Origin: Pirellulaceae bacterium
Lineage (GTDB): Bacteria > Planctomycetota > Planctomycetia > Pirellulales > Pirellulaceae
DNA: 64,000 nt
Assembly (NCBI GenBank): GCA_023382975.1
Contig: JAHDXO010000003.1
Location: 170,632-234,631, forward strand
Reading direction: 5' to 3'
Below the pieces are notes generated by a model. The model ran no database searches. It saw nothing but the letters and a program-made list of their open reading frames with translations, and was not told the DNA's origin. The position numbers were made by a program, and so were the translations under genes. Shown here one piece after another: positions 16,257-25,673 of the stretch. Every line of letters begins with the position of its first letter. The first letter of the stretch is position 1.

Positions 16257-17261
16257 ATGAAGACGACTGTTGCGGTGTACGATGCGAAACCGTTCGACCG
16301 GGCGTCACTGACGGCCGCGGAGGGCGCCGAAAATATCGATTGGCGATTCCTGGAATTCCGCCTCGACCCGAATGCTGCCCACGCAGCGGTCGATGCTCAG
16401 GCGGTGTGCGTGTTCGTCAACGATTGTGCGAACCGCGCGGTGTTGGAGAAGCTGGCCGAATTCGACGTGCGTCTGCTGGCGCTCCGCTGTACCGGGTTCA
16501 ACAATGTGGATCTGGAAGCCGCGAAAGAGCTGGGATTGACCGTCACTCGCGTCCCGGTCTACTCGCCTTATGCCGTCGCCGAGCATGTCGTCGCGCTGTT
16601 GCTGGCGTTGAACCGCAAGATCCACCGAGCCTTCAACCGCGTGCGGGAGTTGAACTTCTCGCTGAACGGATTGGTCGGCTTCGATCTGTACGGCAAGACC
16701 GCCGGCATCGTCGGCACCGGCAAGATCGGCCGCATCACCGCGCAGATCCTGCGCGGCTTCGGCATGCGCGTGTTGGCCTACGATCCGTACCCCAGTCCCG
16801 AATGGGCGCAGCAGCACGGCGTCGAGTACGTCGATGCGGGGGCGCTGGCGGCGGCGAGCGACATCGTTTCGCTGCACGTTCCGTTGACGCCGGACACGAA
16901 GTACCTGATTCGCCGCGAAACGCTGGCGTCGATGAAACGCGGCGCGATCATCATCAACGTCAGCCGCGGGGCCCTGATCGACACCACCGATTTGATCGAG
17001 GCGTTGAAGTCCGGCCAAATCGGCGGCGTCGGCTTGGATGTCTACGAAGAAGAGGAAGGCATCTTCTTCGAGGATCTCTCCGGCCAGGTCTTGCAGGACG
17101 ACGAACTGGCGCGGCTGCTGACCTTTCCCAACGTGCTGATCACCTCGCACCAGGCGTTCCTGACCCAGGAGGCTTTGGCGGACATCGCCCGCACCACCGT
17201 GGCCAACCTGCGAGCGTTGGCCGACGGCTCACCCTTTGTCGAAGGATCCGTATTGACATGA
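16257..17261 (+). CDS. ldhA: D-lactate dehydrogenase (D-2-hydroxyacid dehydrogenase family)
   Basis: 334 residues from the ATG at 16257, preceded by AAGGAG. Rossmann motif GIVGTGKIG at about 151-159 binds NAD; catalytic Arg is in NVSRGALIDT, Glu in the GLDVYEEEEG block and His in LITSHQAFLT. The stretch FFEDLSGQVLQDDELARLL is specific to the LdhA branch of the family, which reduces pyruvate to D-lactate in fermentation. The stop overlaps the pyruvate kinase start (ATGA), so the two are translated together: the enzyme making pyruvate and one consuming it with NADH. Confidence 0.9.
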   Translation: MKTTVAVYDAKPFDRASLTAAEGAENIDWRFLEFRLDPNAAHAAVDAQAVCVFVNDCANRAVLEKLAEFDVRLLALRCTGFNNVDLEAAKELGLTVTRVPVYSPYAVAEHVVALLLALNRKIHRAFNRVRELNFSLNGLVGFDLYGKTAGIVGTGKIGRITAQILRGFGMRVLAYDPYPSPEWAQQHGVEYVDAGALAAASDIVSLHVPLTPDTKYLIRRETLASMKRGAIIINVSRGALIDTTDLIEALKSGQIGGVGLDVYEEEEGIFFEDLSGQVLQDDELARLLTFPNVLITSHQAFLTQEALADIARTTVANLRALADGSPFVEGSVLT

Positions 17262-18712
17262 GCACCAGTTCCCTGCCCGACCACAAGACCAAGATCGTCG
17301 CGACCATCGGACCGGCCTCGGACTCGCCCCCCATGCTCGAACGACTCCTGCGAGCCGGCGTGAACATCGCGCGGTTGAATTTCTCGCACGGCGACTTCGC
17401 CGGACATGCCCAGAGCATCGCCCGCATCCGGGCGGCCGAGCAAGCGACCGGGCGGCGCGTGGCGATCATGGCCGATCTGCCGGGGCCGAAGATGCGGCTC
17501 GGGCAAATCGATCCGGAGCCGATCGAACTGCACGTGGACGACCGGTTCACGCTGACGACCGAGGACATCGTAGGCGACTCGTCGCGGGTCTCGATGAGCT
17601 TCGCGCGGCTGCCCCAGGTCGTCCGTCCCGGCGACCGCTTGTTCCTGAACGACGGGTTGGTGCAGTTGGTCGTCGAACGCGCGAGCGACACCGACGTGCA
17701 GTGCCGAGTCGTGGTCGGGGGCGAACTCCGGTCGCGCAAGGGGCTCAATCTGCCCGGCATCCAGTTGGGCATCGGCGCCTTTACGGACCACGACCGGCAG
17801 TGTCTCGAGTTCGCCTTGAATGCCGGCGTGGACGCGGTCAGCCAGTCGTTCGTCGAAGACGCGGCGGACATCGACGCCGTTCGCGACGCCGCGCGGGCGA
17901 TCGGCAAGAACCCGCTGATCATCGCCAAGATCGAACGTTCCGGCGCGTTGACGAACATCGACAAAATCCTGGCCGCCGCCGATGGCATCATGATCGCCCG
18001 CGGCGACTTGGGCGTCGAAGTGCCGATCGAGGAGATCGCGGTGGTGCAGAAGCAACTGATTGCCAAGGCCAGTCTGGTCGGCAAACCGGTGATCACTGCC
18101 ACGCAGATGCTGGAATCGATGACCACCAGCCGGTTGCCCACCCGCGCCGAAGCGACCGACGTGGCCAACGCGATCCTGGACGGCACCGATTGCATCATGC
18201 TGTCCGGCGAGTCGGCGATGGGCCGATATCCCGAGGAAGCGGTGGCGATGCTGGCCAAGATCGCCGCCTTCACCGAAAACCACCGGGCGCCGACAAGGCT
18301 CGACGACTTGCGGGCCTTGCTCAAGCAATCGAAACTCACGACGGCGGCCGAGGCGATCGGCTCGTTGGTGGAGCATGCCCTGGAGACCGTGCCCTGCGCG
18401 GCCGTGTTCGTGCCGACGCGCACGGGAGCCACCGCGCGGATGATTTCGCGGTTCAATCCGGCGGTCTGGATCGTCGCGCTCAGCCGAGACCACGACGTCT
18501 GCCAAGCGTTGGCGTTTGCCTACGGAGTCCAGCCCGTCGATTTGGCGGACGATCCGGAGAGCTGGCGGGACTTCGCCCGCGACTGGCTCCACCGGAATCA
18601 CCTGCCGGGCGAGATCGCCATGCTGGTCGCTGGTCCCTGCGAGCGCCATCCGGACGCGAACCATCGTCTGGAATTCATGCGGATCGGCGGTTGGGCAGGT
18701 CCGCCGCAATGA
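17258..18712 (+). CDS. pyk: Pyruvate kinase
   Basis: 484 residues from ATG at 17258. Converts phosphoenolpyruvate and ADP to pyruvate and ATP, last step of glycolysis. Seen: KTKIVATIGPASDSPPML and ARLNFSHGDF at the N-terminus, the inserted B domain, the catalytic Lys in IIAKIERSGALTNIDKIL, metal-binding GIMIARGDLGVEVP, and the signature ITATQMLESM. The C-terminal allosteric domain (about residues 355-480) is short and divergent. Coupled to ldhA by a 4-base overlap, an unusual pairing. Ends at a strong shared terminator. Confidence 0.95.
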   Translation: MSTSSLPDHKTKIVATIGPASDSPPMLERLLRAGVNIARLNFSHGDFAGHAQSIARIRAAEQATGRRVAIMADLPGPKMRLGQIDPEPIELHVDDRFTLTTEDIVGDSSRVSMSFARLPQVVRPGDRLFLNDGLVQLVVERASDTDVQCRVVVGGELRSRKGLNLPGIQLGIGAFTDHDRQCLEFALNAGVDAVSQSFVEDAADIDAVRDAARAIGKNPLIIAKIERSGALTNIDKILAAADGIMIARGDLGVEVPIEEIAVVQKQLIAKASLVGKPVITATQMLESMTTSRLPTRAEATDVANAILDGTDCIMLSGESAMGRYPEEAVAMLAKIAAFTENHRAPTRLDDLRALLKQSKLTTAAEAIGSLVEHALETVPCAAVFVPTRTGATARMISRFNPAVWIVALSRDHDVCQALAFAYGVQPVDLADDPESWRDFARDWLHRNHLPGEIAMLVAGPCERHPDANHRLEFMRIGGWAGPPQ

Positions 18713-18738
18713 TCGCCGGGGAAACAAGCTCCATGTCA

Positions 18739-18779
18739 CCAAGCGACGGCGCATGATTCGGTCACTCGCCGTCGCTTGG
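18739..18779. terminator. Bidirectional terminator hairpin between pyk and the BBP7 gene
   Basis: A perfect 13-bp stem (CCAAGCGACGGCG / CGCCGTCGCTTGG) with a 15-base loop lies between two convergent genes, 26 bases after the pyk stop and 27 before the other stop. No long T-run; position and stem strength support a terminator serving both strands. Confidence 0.7.
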
Positions 18780-18806
18780 CGGTTCGACATGGAGAGGAGA
18801 CGGTCG

Positions 18807-19919
18807 TTACCAAACTACTTCCAGGCTGACCAACGCGCCATGGTACATGGGGCTGCCGCCTACGTTGATCTCATCGCCGCCGCTGGGAATCAGTGTCGTG
18901 AACTGGTCGGTTGCCACGGCAACTCCTTCGATCCACGTGATCTGATAGCCGGCCCGCACGCTCAGGCAATCGGTCAACTGAACGGCGCCGACAAGTCCCA
19001 GTTCGCCCAGGAAGGCCGTGTGGTCCGTTTTCTGCGAAGCGGCCAAGTCCAGGAAGCTGGCGGGCCGTGTAATCGAAGCATCGACGTCAGCCCGATTGTA
19101 GTAGACCCCCGCCTTCAGATTGCCTTCGAGCGAGAAACGCCGCCAGTCCAGCAGCGTTGCGGCGGCTCCCAGTTGGAAACCGTACATGTGATTGTCGACG
19201 CTCGAGTCGATGTTCCACTGTCGCGGCCCGAAGAAGGGCACGCTGTAATTCGCGTCCGCCCGGAACTCTTCGTGCAGTTCCACCCAGCGAAATCCGGCCA
19301 GGACGGTCAGGCGGTCGGTGACGTCGCGCGTCAGGTTGATTTCGGTGCTGTGCAACCGTGAAAGCGCGGTGGCGTCGATCGTTGTGCCGACAATCGGAAC
19401 ACCGAACAACAGATTAGCCAAGCCGCCGGGAGCCGGCTGCAGCAGGAAACCGCCGTTGGCGAAGCTGGTTGGGTTCGCGGCCGATTGATCCGCCGACCAG
19501 GAATCGACGCCGAAGTACCGAACCTCAACTCCGCTGCATTGCCCAAGACGCCGCTTCGCGTAGAAGTCAAAGCCCGTCTGGGTTTCGAAATCGAACCCCT
19601 CGGCGTTCATCAACTCCGTCGCGCCGGAAAAGTTGGTGAACAGCGTCCTTGCCGTGGGCTCCTCTCGCTTCAGAAAGATCGCGCCGGCGCGGACCGTCCA
19701 CAGCGGAGCACAGCAGTCGCAAGGGCCGCAGCACTTATCCATCTTGCCGAAATCGTCCTTGGCGTCCTTCGACGACGCGTCCCCTCCCATGGATTCCAGC
19801 GAAACGAATTCCGCATTGCAGCAATCCTCTTCGGCCGTTGCATCAAAACTGCTCAGCGCCAATTGAGTGCCGCAAATCAACGCAATCGCGGCAAATCGCC
19901 TCCATATCGTCCTTGACAT
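18807..19919 (-). CDS. BBP7-family outer-membrane beta-barrel protein
   Basis: 370 residues with a signal peptide (AAIALICGTQLALSS). A Cys-rich stretch after it (CCGPCDCC, about residues 62-69) is typical of the planctomycete BBP7/Lpg1974-like proteins. The rest is alternating amphipathic strands of a beta-barrel (VRAGAIFLKRE, GVEVRYFGVDSW, GFQLGAAATLL, GYQITWIEGVAVA) ending in the aromatic-terminated strand ALVSLEVVW, the usual outer-membrane insertion signal. Probably a porin-like or structural outer-membrane protein. Confidence 0.85.
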   Translation of the reverse strand: MSRTIWRRFAAIALICGTQLALSSFDATAEEDCCNAEFVSLESMGGDASSKDAKDDFGKMDKCCGPCDCCAPLWTVRAGAIFLKREEPTARTLFTNFSGATELMNAEGFDFETQTGFDFYAKRRLGQCSGVEVRYFGVDSWSADQSAANPTSFANGGFLLQPAPGGLANLLFGVPIVGTTIDATALSRLHSTEINLTRDVTDRLTVLAGFRWVELHEEFRADANYSVPFFGPRQWNIDSSVDNHMYGFQLGAAATLLDWRRFSLEGNLKAGVYYNRADVDASITRPASFLDLAASQKTDHTAFLGELGLVGAVQLTDCLSVRAGYQITWIEGVAVATDQFTTLIPSGGDEINVGGSPMYHGALVSLEVVW

Positions 19920-20925
19920 ACCGGGGTCTCCTAACGGTCAGCGGGCCAAAACAGCATTCGGAAAAATGTCTCGGGTGGGCGCTGGCGGCAGAAAATGGCC
20001 ATTGGTTGGCAACTTGTCGGTCGTCAGAAGGCGTTCCACCTGTTCAATCAGTTCGGACAGGGACACTTACGAATTCAGAATACGTGTCGTGGAAGGCATG
20101 ATAGGAACGACTGCGTTTTCAGCTACAATCGGCAAGAGTTTCCTTACCCGGAACGTCCGGAAAGGGGCGCGCCCTCGTGGAGTCCGCGGCGACGATGCTG
20201 GAATGTCAGAGGCCCATTGTCCCGGAGCCGAGAACGGCGCACCCCTTCTTTCCGAGAAGGCGGGACGGTTTGTAACGAATGTGCGGGAAATGCGTTCTGC
20301 GACAATCGGGACGCGGATTCTTCGGCATTCGTTCGTTTCACGTCGAGACCGAGGCCGTCCGTCGTCTGCGACCATTCCAGCCACGCAAGTGCGCTGTCCC
20401 CGCTGCGCTGCTTGCACGAAGTCAGTCGCCTTCCGCAAGCGTGACGGGCTGCCATTCTCGGGCCAGATTCACGTCTCAGTGCTTCTTCCAGTCGTGTCAC
20501 TGCGACCGCCGGCTGTTCGGGTTTGCCCGTCTTGTCGAAGGCGTACAGGGCGACCGCGCCCTCCATCGCGGTGGCGTCAAGCCACTCCAGGAAGCCGAAG
20601 CGCCAACCGCTGGTTAGCGCTTTGGTTTGCAGTCTTGGTCAACTTCCGGTTTACAGAGGACACCGCCTGAAGAAATGTCGGCCCTCGCCGCGTTTGATGC
20701 GTCAACGATTGGCTGACGGTGCAAGGCTGCCGAGTCAAGCAAGATAGCAAGATCTGCCCGATGGCGGCGGTTTTGGCACCTCGCGGATCGCGCAGCGATC
20801 CCGCTAGATCTGCTGGCTTGGCACAGCTTGTGCTTCGGGTTTGTACTTCGAAGCGAGACCTTTTTCCTGACCGAATTGGAAAATCAGATCGAACCGCGAA
20901 GCCGCGAAGCAAGGAGCAGCGTCCC
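19920..20925. other. 1-kb stretch without a convincing gene
   Basis: No intact gene was recognised here. The left end should contain the BBP7 promoter, the right end the leader of the subtilase gene. On the minus strand about 20430-20642 a short frame has protein-like composition (see the remnant entry). Near 20780-20840 there are small hairpins such as GCACAGCTTGTGC. The remaining frames on both strands are Arg/Ser-rich and look like shadows. Confidence 0.4.
20430..20642 (-). pseudogene. Possible decayed gene fragment
   Basis: From just after a stop near 20643 the minus strand reads LTSGWRFGFLEWLDATAMEG, then ALYAFDKTGKPEQPAVAVTR and LEEALRR. This has balanced, protein-like composition, unlike the neighbouring frames, and degrades afterwards into Arg/Ser-rich sequence. 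There is no good start at its beginning. I do not recognise the family; it may be the remnant of a lost gene or coincidence. Confidence 0.2.
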
Positions 20926-23900
20926 ATGAAACGTCGCCAAATCCACCATCGTCGCCTGAATTTGGAATTCCTGGAATCCCGTTGTTTGCTGTCCGTCGCC
21001 CCAGGGACGTTCGCGCCGGAGCCGCCCCATGCTACGGACCGTGTCCTGATTCGATTCCACGACACGGCCAGTCCGGAAACAAGGGCCATGTCGGTCGCGG
21101 CCGAGCGTCTGCAGGCGGTCGGTGCCAACGGCCTGCAACGATTGTCGCTCGACGCTGCCGAAACGGTCGAACAGGCCATCTCGCGTCTCCGCCAACTGCC
21201 TGGCGTGGCGCTGGTCGAGCCGGACTATCTGCTGCGTTCGTCCGCGGTCTATCCCAATGACCCGAGGTTCTCCGAACAGTATGCCCTGCACAACATCGGG
21301 CAGTCAGGAGGGTCGCTCGATGCGGATATCGACGCGCCCGAAGCTTGGTCGGTAAGTACCGGTTCCAACACCGTGATCGTCGCCGTGCTCGACACCGGCA
21401 TCGATATCTACCACCCGGATCTGGCAGCCAACATCTGGGTCAATCTGGACGAGACCGCCGGCAATGGAATCGACAATGACGGAAACGGCTACGTGGACGA
21501 CGTGCGCGGCTGGGACTTCGTGGACGAGGACAACGATCCACGCTGCACCAATTTTCACGGGACGCACGTTGCGGGGATTATCGGAGCCGTGGGAAACAAC
21601 GGACTGGGCGTGACTGGAGTTGCCTGGAACGTGAAAATCATGCCGTTGCGGTTCCTCAACCAGAGCGGCACGGGCTATACCAGCGACGCGGTTCGGGCGT
21701 TGGACTATGCCCGGACGAACGGCGCGAAGATCGTCAACGCAAGCTGGAGCGGCGGCGGTTCCAGCCAGGCGTTGTCGGATGCAATCGAGCGATTCCGCGA
21801 GGCCGGGGGCATCTTCGTTGCAGCGGCCGGCAACGACGGACAGAACAACGACTTGACTCCCAAGTATCCGGCCGCCTACCCGCACGACAACCTGATCGCC
21901 GTCGCGGCCTCGGACCGCAACGATCAACTGGCGTCGTTTTCGAACTACGGAACCCAAACCGTCGATCTCGCGGCGCCAGGTTCCTTTATCCTCAGCGCCA
22001 TGCCCGGCGGCACCTATGGCTATGCGAGCGGCACGTCCATGGCAGCGCCCCAAGTCGCCGGCGCCGCGGCCCTGGTCTGGAGCGCGCATCCCGAATACAC
22101 CTATTCCCAGGTAATTCAGACCCTGAAGGACCATGCGGATCCCATCCTTCTGAACCGGGTTGCCCACGGCCGATTGAACGTGGGCAGCGCGCTGGCCGAC
22201 AGTGGCGGAAGCAACCCGGTGCCGCCCCCCGTGCCGGTCCAGGTCTTGGACAACGGCAGTCCGGGCTACTCCGCAAGCGGCGGCTGGACGTACTACGCGG
22301 GAATCGGTTACCAGAACGATTTGGAGTACAAGGCAGCCGGCACCGGGAGCGGTGTGGCCAGTTGGAGTTTTTCCCTTCCGACTTCGGGCACCTACCGGAT
22401 TTCCACCACGTGGCAGACTCATTCCAATCGCGCGACGAATTCCCCGTACCGCATCTACAACGGTGCCGCTCAACCCTCCAACCTGCTAGCGACGGTGCGG
22501 GTGAATCAGGAGGTCAGCCCCGGTGATTTGGTCGAGGGCGGGGTTGGCTGGAAGCATCTGGGGCAGTTCACGTTTACGGGCGAAAGCTTGACGGTGACGC
22601 TGGCGGACGATGCCAACGAGTTCGTCATCGCCGATGCGGTGCGAGTCGAGTTCGTCGACAGTTCGCCGGTGCCCGGCGCCCCGGAGATCTCCGTACAGCT
22701 CGGGGGTCTGAATGTTCCGGACGGCACCGGCATGGTCGACTTCGGCTCGACCACCGTCGGCACGCCCGTCAGCCGAGTTTTCACGGTCAGCAACGTGGGA
22801 ACCGAGCCGTTGACGCTGATCGAACCGATTTCGGTTCCCGTGGGTTTTTCGGTGACCGGCTTTGGTCAAACCACGCTGCAGCCGGCCGAAACGACAACGT
22901 TCACCGCCACTCTGACAGCCGGCAGTGCCGGGCTGTACAGCGGCTCGTTGAGTTTTGCCAGCAACGACTCTGATGAGAGTCCTTTTGACTTCACCATCTC
23001 AGGAACCGTCCAGACCAGCAGCTCCAGTCCGCCGCAAATCCTGGACGACGGCGATGCCGGCTACAGCAAGACGGGTACTTGGACGCGTTACACGGGAGCC
23101 GGGTACAACAACGATCTCGATTTCAAAGCCAAAGGCAACGGATCGTCGGCGGCCAGTTGGACGTTCTCGCTGGCTTCCCCGGGCGACTACCGGGTCTCGG
23201 CAACTTGGCTGGCGAATGCCAACCGCGCCACCGATTCGCCGTATCGAATCTACAACGGGTCCGTGCAGTCGGCCAATCTGCTGGCGACCGTGCGAGTCAA
23301 CCAGGAATTGACGCCTAGCGATCTGAACGAGAGCGGTGTCGGGTGGAAACATCTGGGCGTCTTCTCATTGACCAGCGGCACGATGACGGTGACCCTGGCC
23401 GACGATGCCAACGAATACGTGATCGCCGATGCGGTGCGAATCGAGCGGATCAGCGAGCCGTTACCGGACACTCCGCTTATCTCGGTCATGGACGCGGGAG
23501 TTCCGGTGTCGCACGGAACGGGACAAGTCGCTTTCGGAACGACCATGGTTGGAGCGCCTCTGTCGCGAGTGTTCACGGTCGTCAACGTCGGCACGGGCCT
23601 GTTGACTCTGCAAGAGCCGATTGCCGTTCCCGCGGGATTCTCCGCAACCGGATTCGGACAAACCTCGCTGTTGCCTTCCCAATCAACGACCTTTACCGTC
23701 ACGATGAATGCTGACAGCGCCGGTTCGTTTGCAGGCAGTCTTTCGTTCGGCAACAACGATGCCGGGAAGAGCCCCTTTAGTTTTACCGTGTCCGGAACGG
23801 TTCAAACCACGGCGCCCGCCGAGATTCAAATCCTCGACGACGGCAGTTCGGGCTACGGCACCGTGGGGGCGTGGACTCGCTATACCGGCGCGGGCTACGC

Positions 23901-24528
23901 CGCCGATGTCGAATACGCGGGCAGCGGCAACGGATCGGCTGTCGCAACGTGGACGTTGGCGTTGCCGTATCCGGGCAGCTATCTTGTTTCGGCGACTTGG
24001 CTGCCGCATTCGAACCGAGCCACCGATGCCCCTTACCGAGTCTACGACGGCACCGTGCAATCGGCCAATCTTCTGGCGACCAACCGCTTGAATCAGCGAC
24101 TGACGCCCGGTGATCTGACCGTGAGCGGTGCGTCGTGGGCTCATCTGGGCGTCTTCCAACTGACGACGGGAACTTTGCGAGTCACGATGGCCAACGATGC
24201 CAACGGTTTTGTGATTGCCGATGCGATTCGCGTCGAACCGATCAGCGGGTCCGCGGGCGACCTTTCCGCCACAGGATTGCCGCCAGAGGAATCCACCTCC
24301 GTTCCCGGGCCGAGTGTCAATGCATCGCCCCGATGGACTGGGGCCTCGCTTCCACGAAGCGCGGCGAAGACGGTCGATCCGCTGCCCGTGGCCCGTCAGG
24401 CCGAGTCGTTTTGCCCTCCGAAAGCAGACGCTACTGTCTTGGCCCGTGGTTCCCGACACGCCGCCAACGCGGCCGCGACCGACGAACTATTCGGTCAACT
24501 CGACTGGCTGGACGCACTGGACGAGTAG
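20926..24528 (+). CDS. Modular secreted subtilase (peptidase S8) with repeated beta domains
   Basis: 1200 residues from ATG at 20926 (AAGGAG upstream). N-terminus carries the planctomycete motif LNLEFLESRCLLS seen on many large exported proteins of this phylum. Propeptide-like region about 35-105, then the S8 domain with Asp156 (VLDTGI), His211 (HGTHVAG), oxyanion Asn303 (AAGND) and Ser371 (GTSMAAP). After it come three copies of a 135-residue golvesin-like domain (LDNGSPGYSASGGWTYY type, each ending VIADAVRVE) alternating with two choice-of-anchor-D/ASH-like domains (FGSTTVGTPVSRVFTVSNVG type), then a 90-residue tail. Probably cell-surface or extracellular protease; the beta domains may bind carbohydrate or partners. 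All catalytic residues are present. Confidence 0.9.
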   Translation: MKRRQIHHRRLNLEFLESRCLLSVAPGTFAPEPPHATDRVLIRFHDTASPETRAMSVAAERLQAVGANGLQRLSLDAAETVEQAISRLRQLPGVALVEPDYLLRSSAVYPNDPRFSEQYALHNIGQSGGSLDADIDAPEAWSVSTGSNTVIVAVLDTGIDIYHPDLAANIWVNLDETAGNGIDNDGNGYVDDVRGWDFVDEDNDPRCTNFHGTHVAGIIGAVGNNGLGVTGVAWNVKIMPLRFLNQSGTGYTSDAVRALDYARTNGAKIVNASWSGGGSSQALSDAIERFREAGGIFVAAAGNDGQNNDLTPKYPAAYPHDNLIAVAASDRNDQLASFSNYGTQTVDLAAPGSFILSAMPGGTYGYASGTSMAAPQVAGAAALVWSAHPEYTYSQVIQTLKDHADPILLNRVAHGRLNVGSALADSGGSNPVPPPVPVQVLDNGSPGYSASGGWTYYAGIGYQNDLEYKAAGTGSGVASWSFSLPTSGTYRISTTWQTHSNRATNSPYRIYNGAAQPSNLLATVRVNQEVSPGDLVEGGVGWKHLGQFTFTGESLTVTLADDANEFVIADAVRVEFVDSSPVPGAPEISVQLGGLNVPDGTGMVDFGSTTVGTPVSRVFTVSNVGTEPLTLIEPISVPVGFSVTGFGQTTLQPAETTTFTATLTAGSAGLYSGSLSFASNDSDESPFDFTISGTVQTSSSSPPQILDDGDAGYSKTGTWTRYTGAGYNNDLDFKAKGNGSSAASWTFSLASPGDYRVSATWLANANRATDSPYRIYNGSVQSANLLATVRVNQELTPSDLNESGVGWKHLGVFSLTSGTMTVTLADDANEYVIADAVRIERISEPLPDTPLISVMDAGVPVSHGTGQVAFGTTMVGAPLSRVFTVVNVGTGLLTLQEPIAVPAGFSATGFGQTSLLPSQSTTFTVTMNADSAGSFAGSLSFGNNDAGKSPFSFTVSGTVQTTAPAEIQILDDGSSGYGTVGAWTRYTGAGYAADVEYAGSGNGSAVATWTLALPYPGSYLVSATWLPHSNRATDAPYRVYDGTVQSANLLATNRLNQRLTPGDLTVSGASWAHLGVFQLTTGTLRVTMANDANGFVIADAIRVEPISGSAGDLSATGLPPEESTSVPGPSVNASPRWTGASLPRSAAKTVDPLPVARQAESFCPPKADATVLARGSRHAANAAATDELFGQLDWLDALDE

Positions 24529-24716
24529 CGCCGTCTGCAATCCGAGCGTCTCGCGACTGCGGAACTCCTTTGGCGTGCCGTCCAATCGGCCCAAGGCTCG
24601 TGAACTCGCGACGGAGTCCGACGGACCGTCCGGTTTGGCAAGCATCGCCACCCGTGTTACATTACCGGAGATAGTTTCTGAACATTCGACACTCCGTCGG
24701 ACCGGGAGCGATTTCG

Positions 24717-25673
24717 ATGATGATCGGAAAGAGTGCGGCGATTCTGTCGGCAGTCTTGGCGTCAGGATGGGTTGCGGTCACAGCAGTCGGTGCTCAGCCG
24801 GTATCCGAGTTTCCGCCCAAGTTGGTCACGGCGGAAACTCGAGCGGACGCCCAAGCACTTGCTGACCTTCAGCGTCCGGGGACGGTCGTTTTCCAGGACG
24901 GTTTCGAGTCGCCCGATTCGCTGAAGAAGTACTTCGAGGTCCGGGGACTCCGCGAAGGTCATGCTCGGCTGGTTAGCGACCCCGACTTATCCCATTCGGG
25001 CAACGGAGCGGTCCAGTTCACCGCCGTCGCCCGCGACGGCCGCGAGTCCGGATCGGGCGCGACGGCTTGGCTAGGTCCGAACGGATACGATCGGCTCTAT
25101 TTCCGGCGCTACATCAAGTTCCCCGCCGATTACGACCAGGGCAATTTGCACCATGTGGGCGGCGGACTGGCGGGAGTTGCGGGCAACGACCGCTGGCGGT
25201 CGATGGGTTCGGCGGGCCTCCGGCCGCAAGGCGACGACCGCTTCAACAGCGCCTTCGAACCGTGGCGCAACTGGGGCCGTTACGACCCGCCCGGCTACAT
25301 GTTCCTGTACACTTACTGGATGGACATGAAACGCGACCGAGACGGCAATTATTGGGGCAACATGCTGGGACCTGCCGACGACGAACGCAAGGTCCTGCAG
25401 CGAGACCGGTGGTACTGCTTGGAACACATGATCCAGACCAACGAACCCGGCGAGGCGAATGGGGAATTGGCCGCTTGGATCGACGGCCAATTGTACATTC
25501 ATTACCAGGGAATCCGCTGGCGGACCTCTGCCGACGTGAAGCTGAAACGCTTCGGGATCGGGCTCTACGTTCATCAGGCGAACCGCGACAACACCGTATG
25601 GTACGACAACGTTGCCCTGTCCACCGGCTACGTCGGCCCTGTCAAGAAAGAGAAGCCAGGAGGTGACCCATGA
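24717..25673 (+). CDS. Secreted jelly-roll protein, polysaccharide-lyase-like
   Basis: 318 residues with a signal peptide (SAVLASGWVAVTAVGAQ). The body begins VVFQDGFESPDSLKKYFEV and contains beta strands typical of a concanavalin-like sandwich (YDRLYFRRYIKFPADYD, WYCLEHMIQTN, LAAWIDGQLYIHYQG, FGIGLYVHQ, NTVWYDNVALSTGYVG). This is the outline of alginate-lyase PL14/PL20-like and similar families, but I cannot assign a family or catalytic residues. Its stop overlaps the next gene by ATGA, so the two products probably act on the same substrate. Confidence 0.6.
   Translation: MMIGKSAAILSAVLASGWVAVTAVGAQPVSEFPPKLVTAETRADAQALADLQRPGTVVFQDGFESPDSLKKYFEVRGLREGHARLVSDPDLSHSGNGAVQFTAVARDGRESGSGATAWLGPNGYDRLYFRRYIKFPADYDQGNLHHVGGGLAGVAGNDRWRSMGSAGLRPQGDDRFNSAFEPWRNWGRYDPPGYMFLYTYWMDMKRDRDGNYWGNMLGPADDERKVLQRDRWYCLEHMIQTNEPGEANGELAAWIDGQLYIHYQGIRWRTSADVKLKRFGIGLYVHQANRDNTVWYDNVALSTGYVGPVKKEKPGGDP

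Noticed and set aside
16214..17257. Long plus-strand open frame running into pyruvate kinase
   Set aside because: Before 17258 the frame is a shadow of ldhA: Arg-rich with no family pattern. Pyruvate kinase starts at its normal N-terminus overlapping the ldhA stop.
19867..20670. 267-codon plus-strand frame in the 1-kb gap
   Set aside because: It overlaps the start of the outer-membrane protein gene, is rich in Arg, Ser and Pro, and shows no domain or ribosome site.
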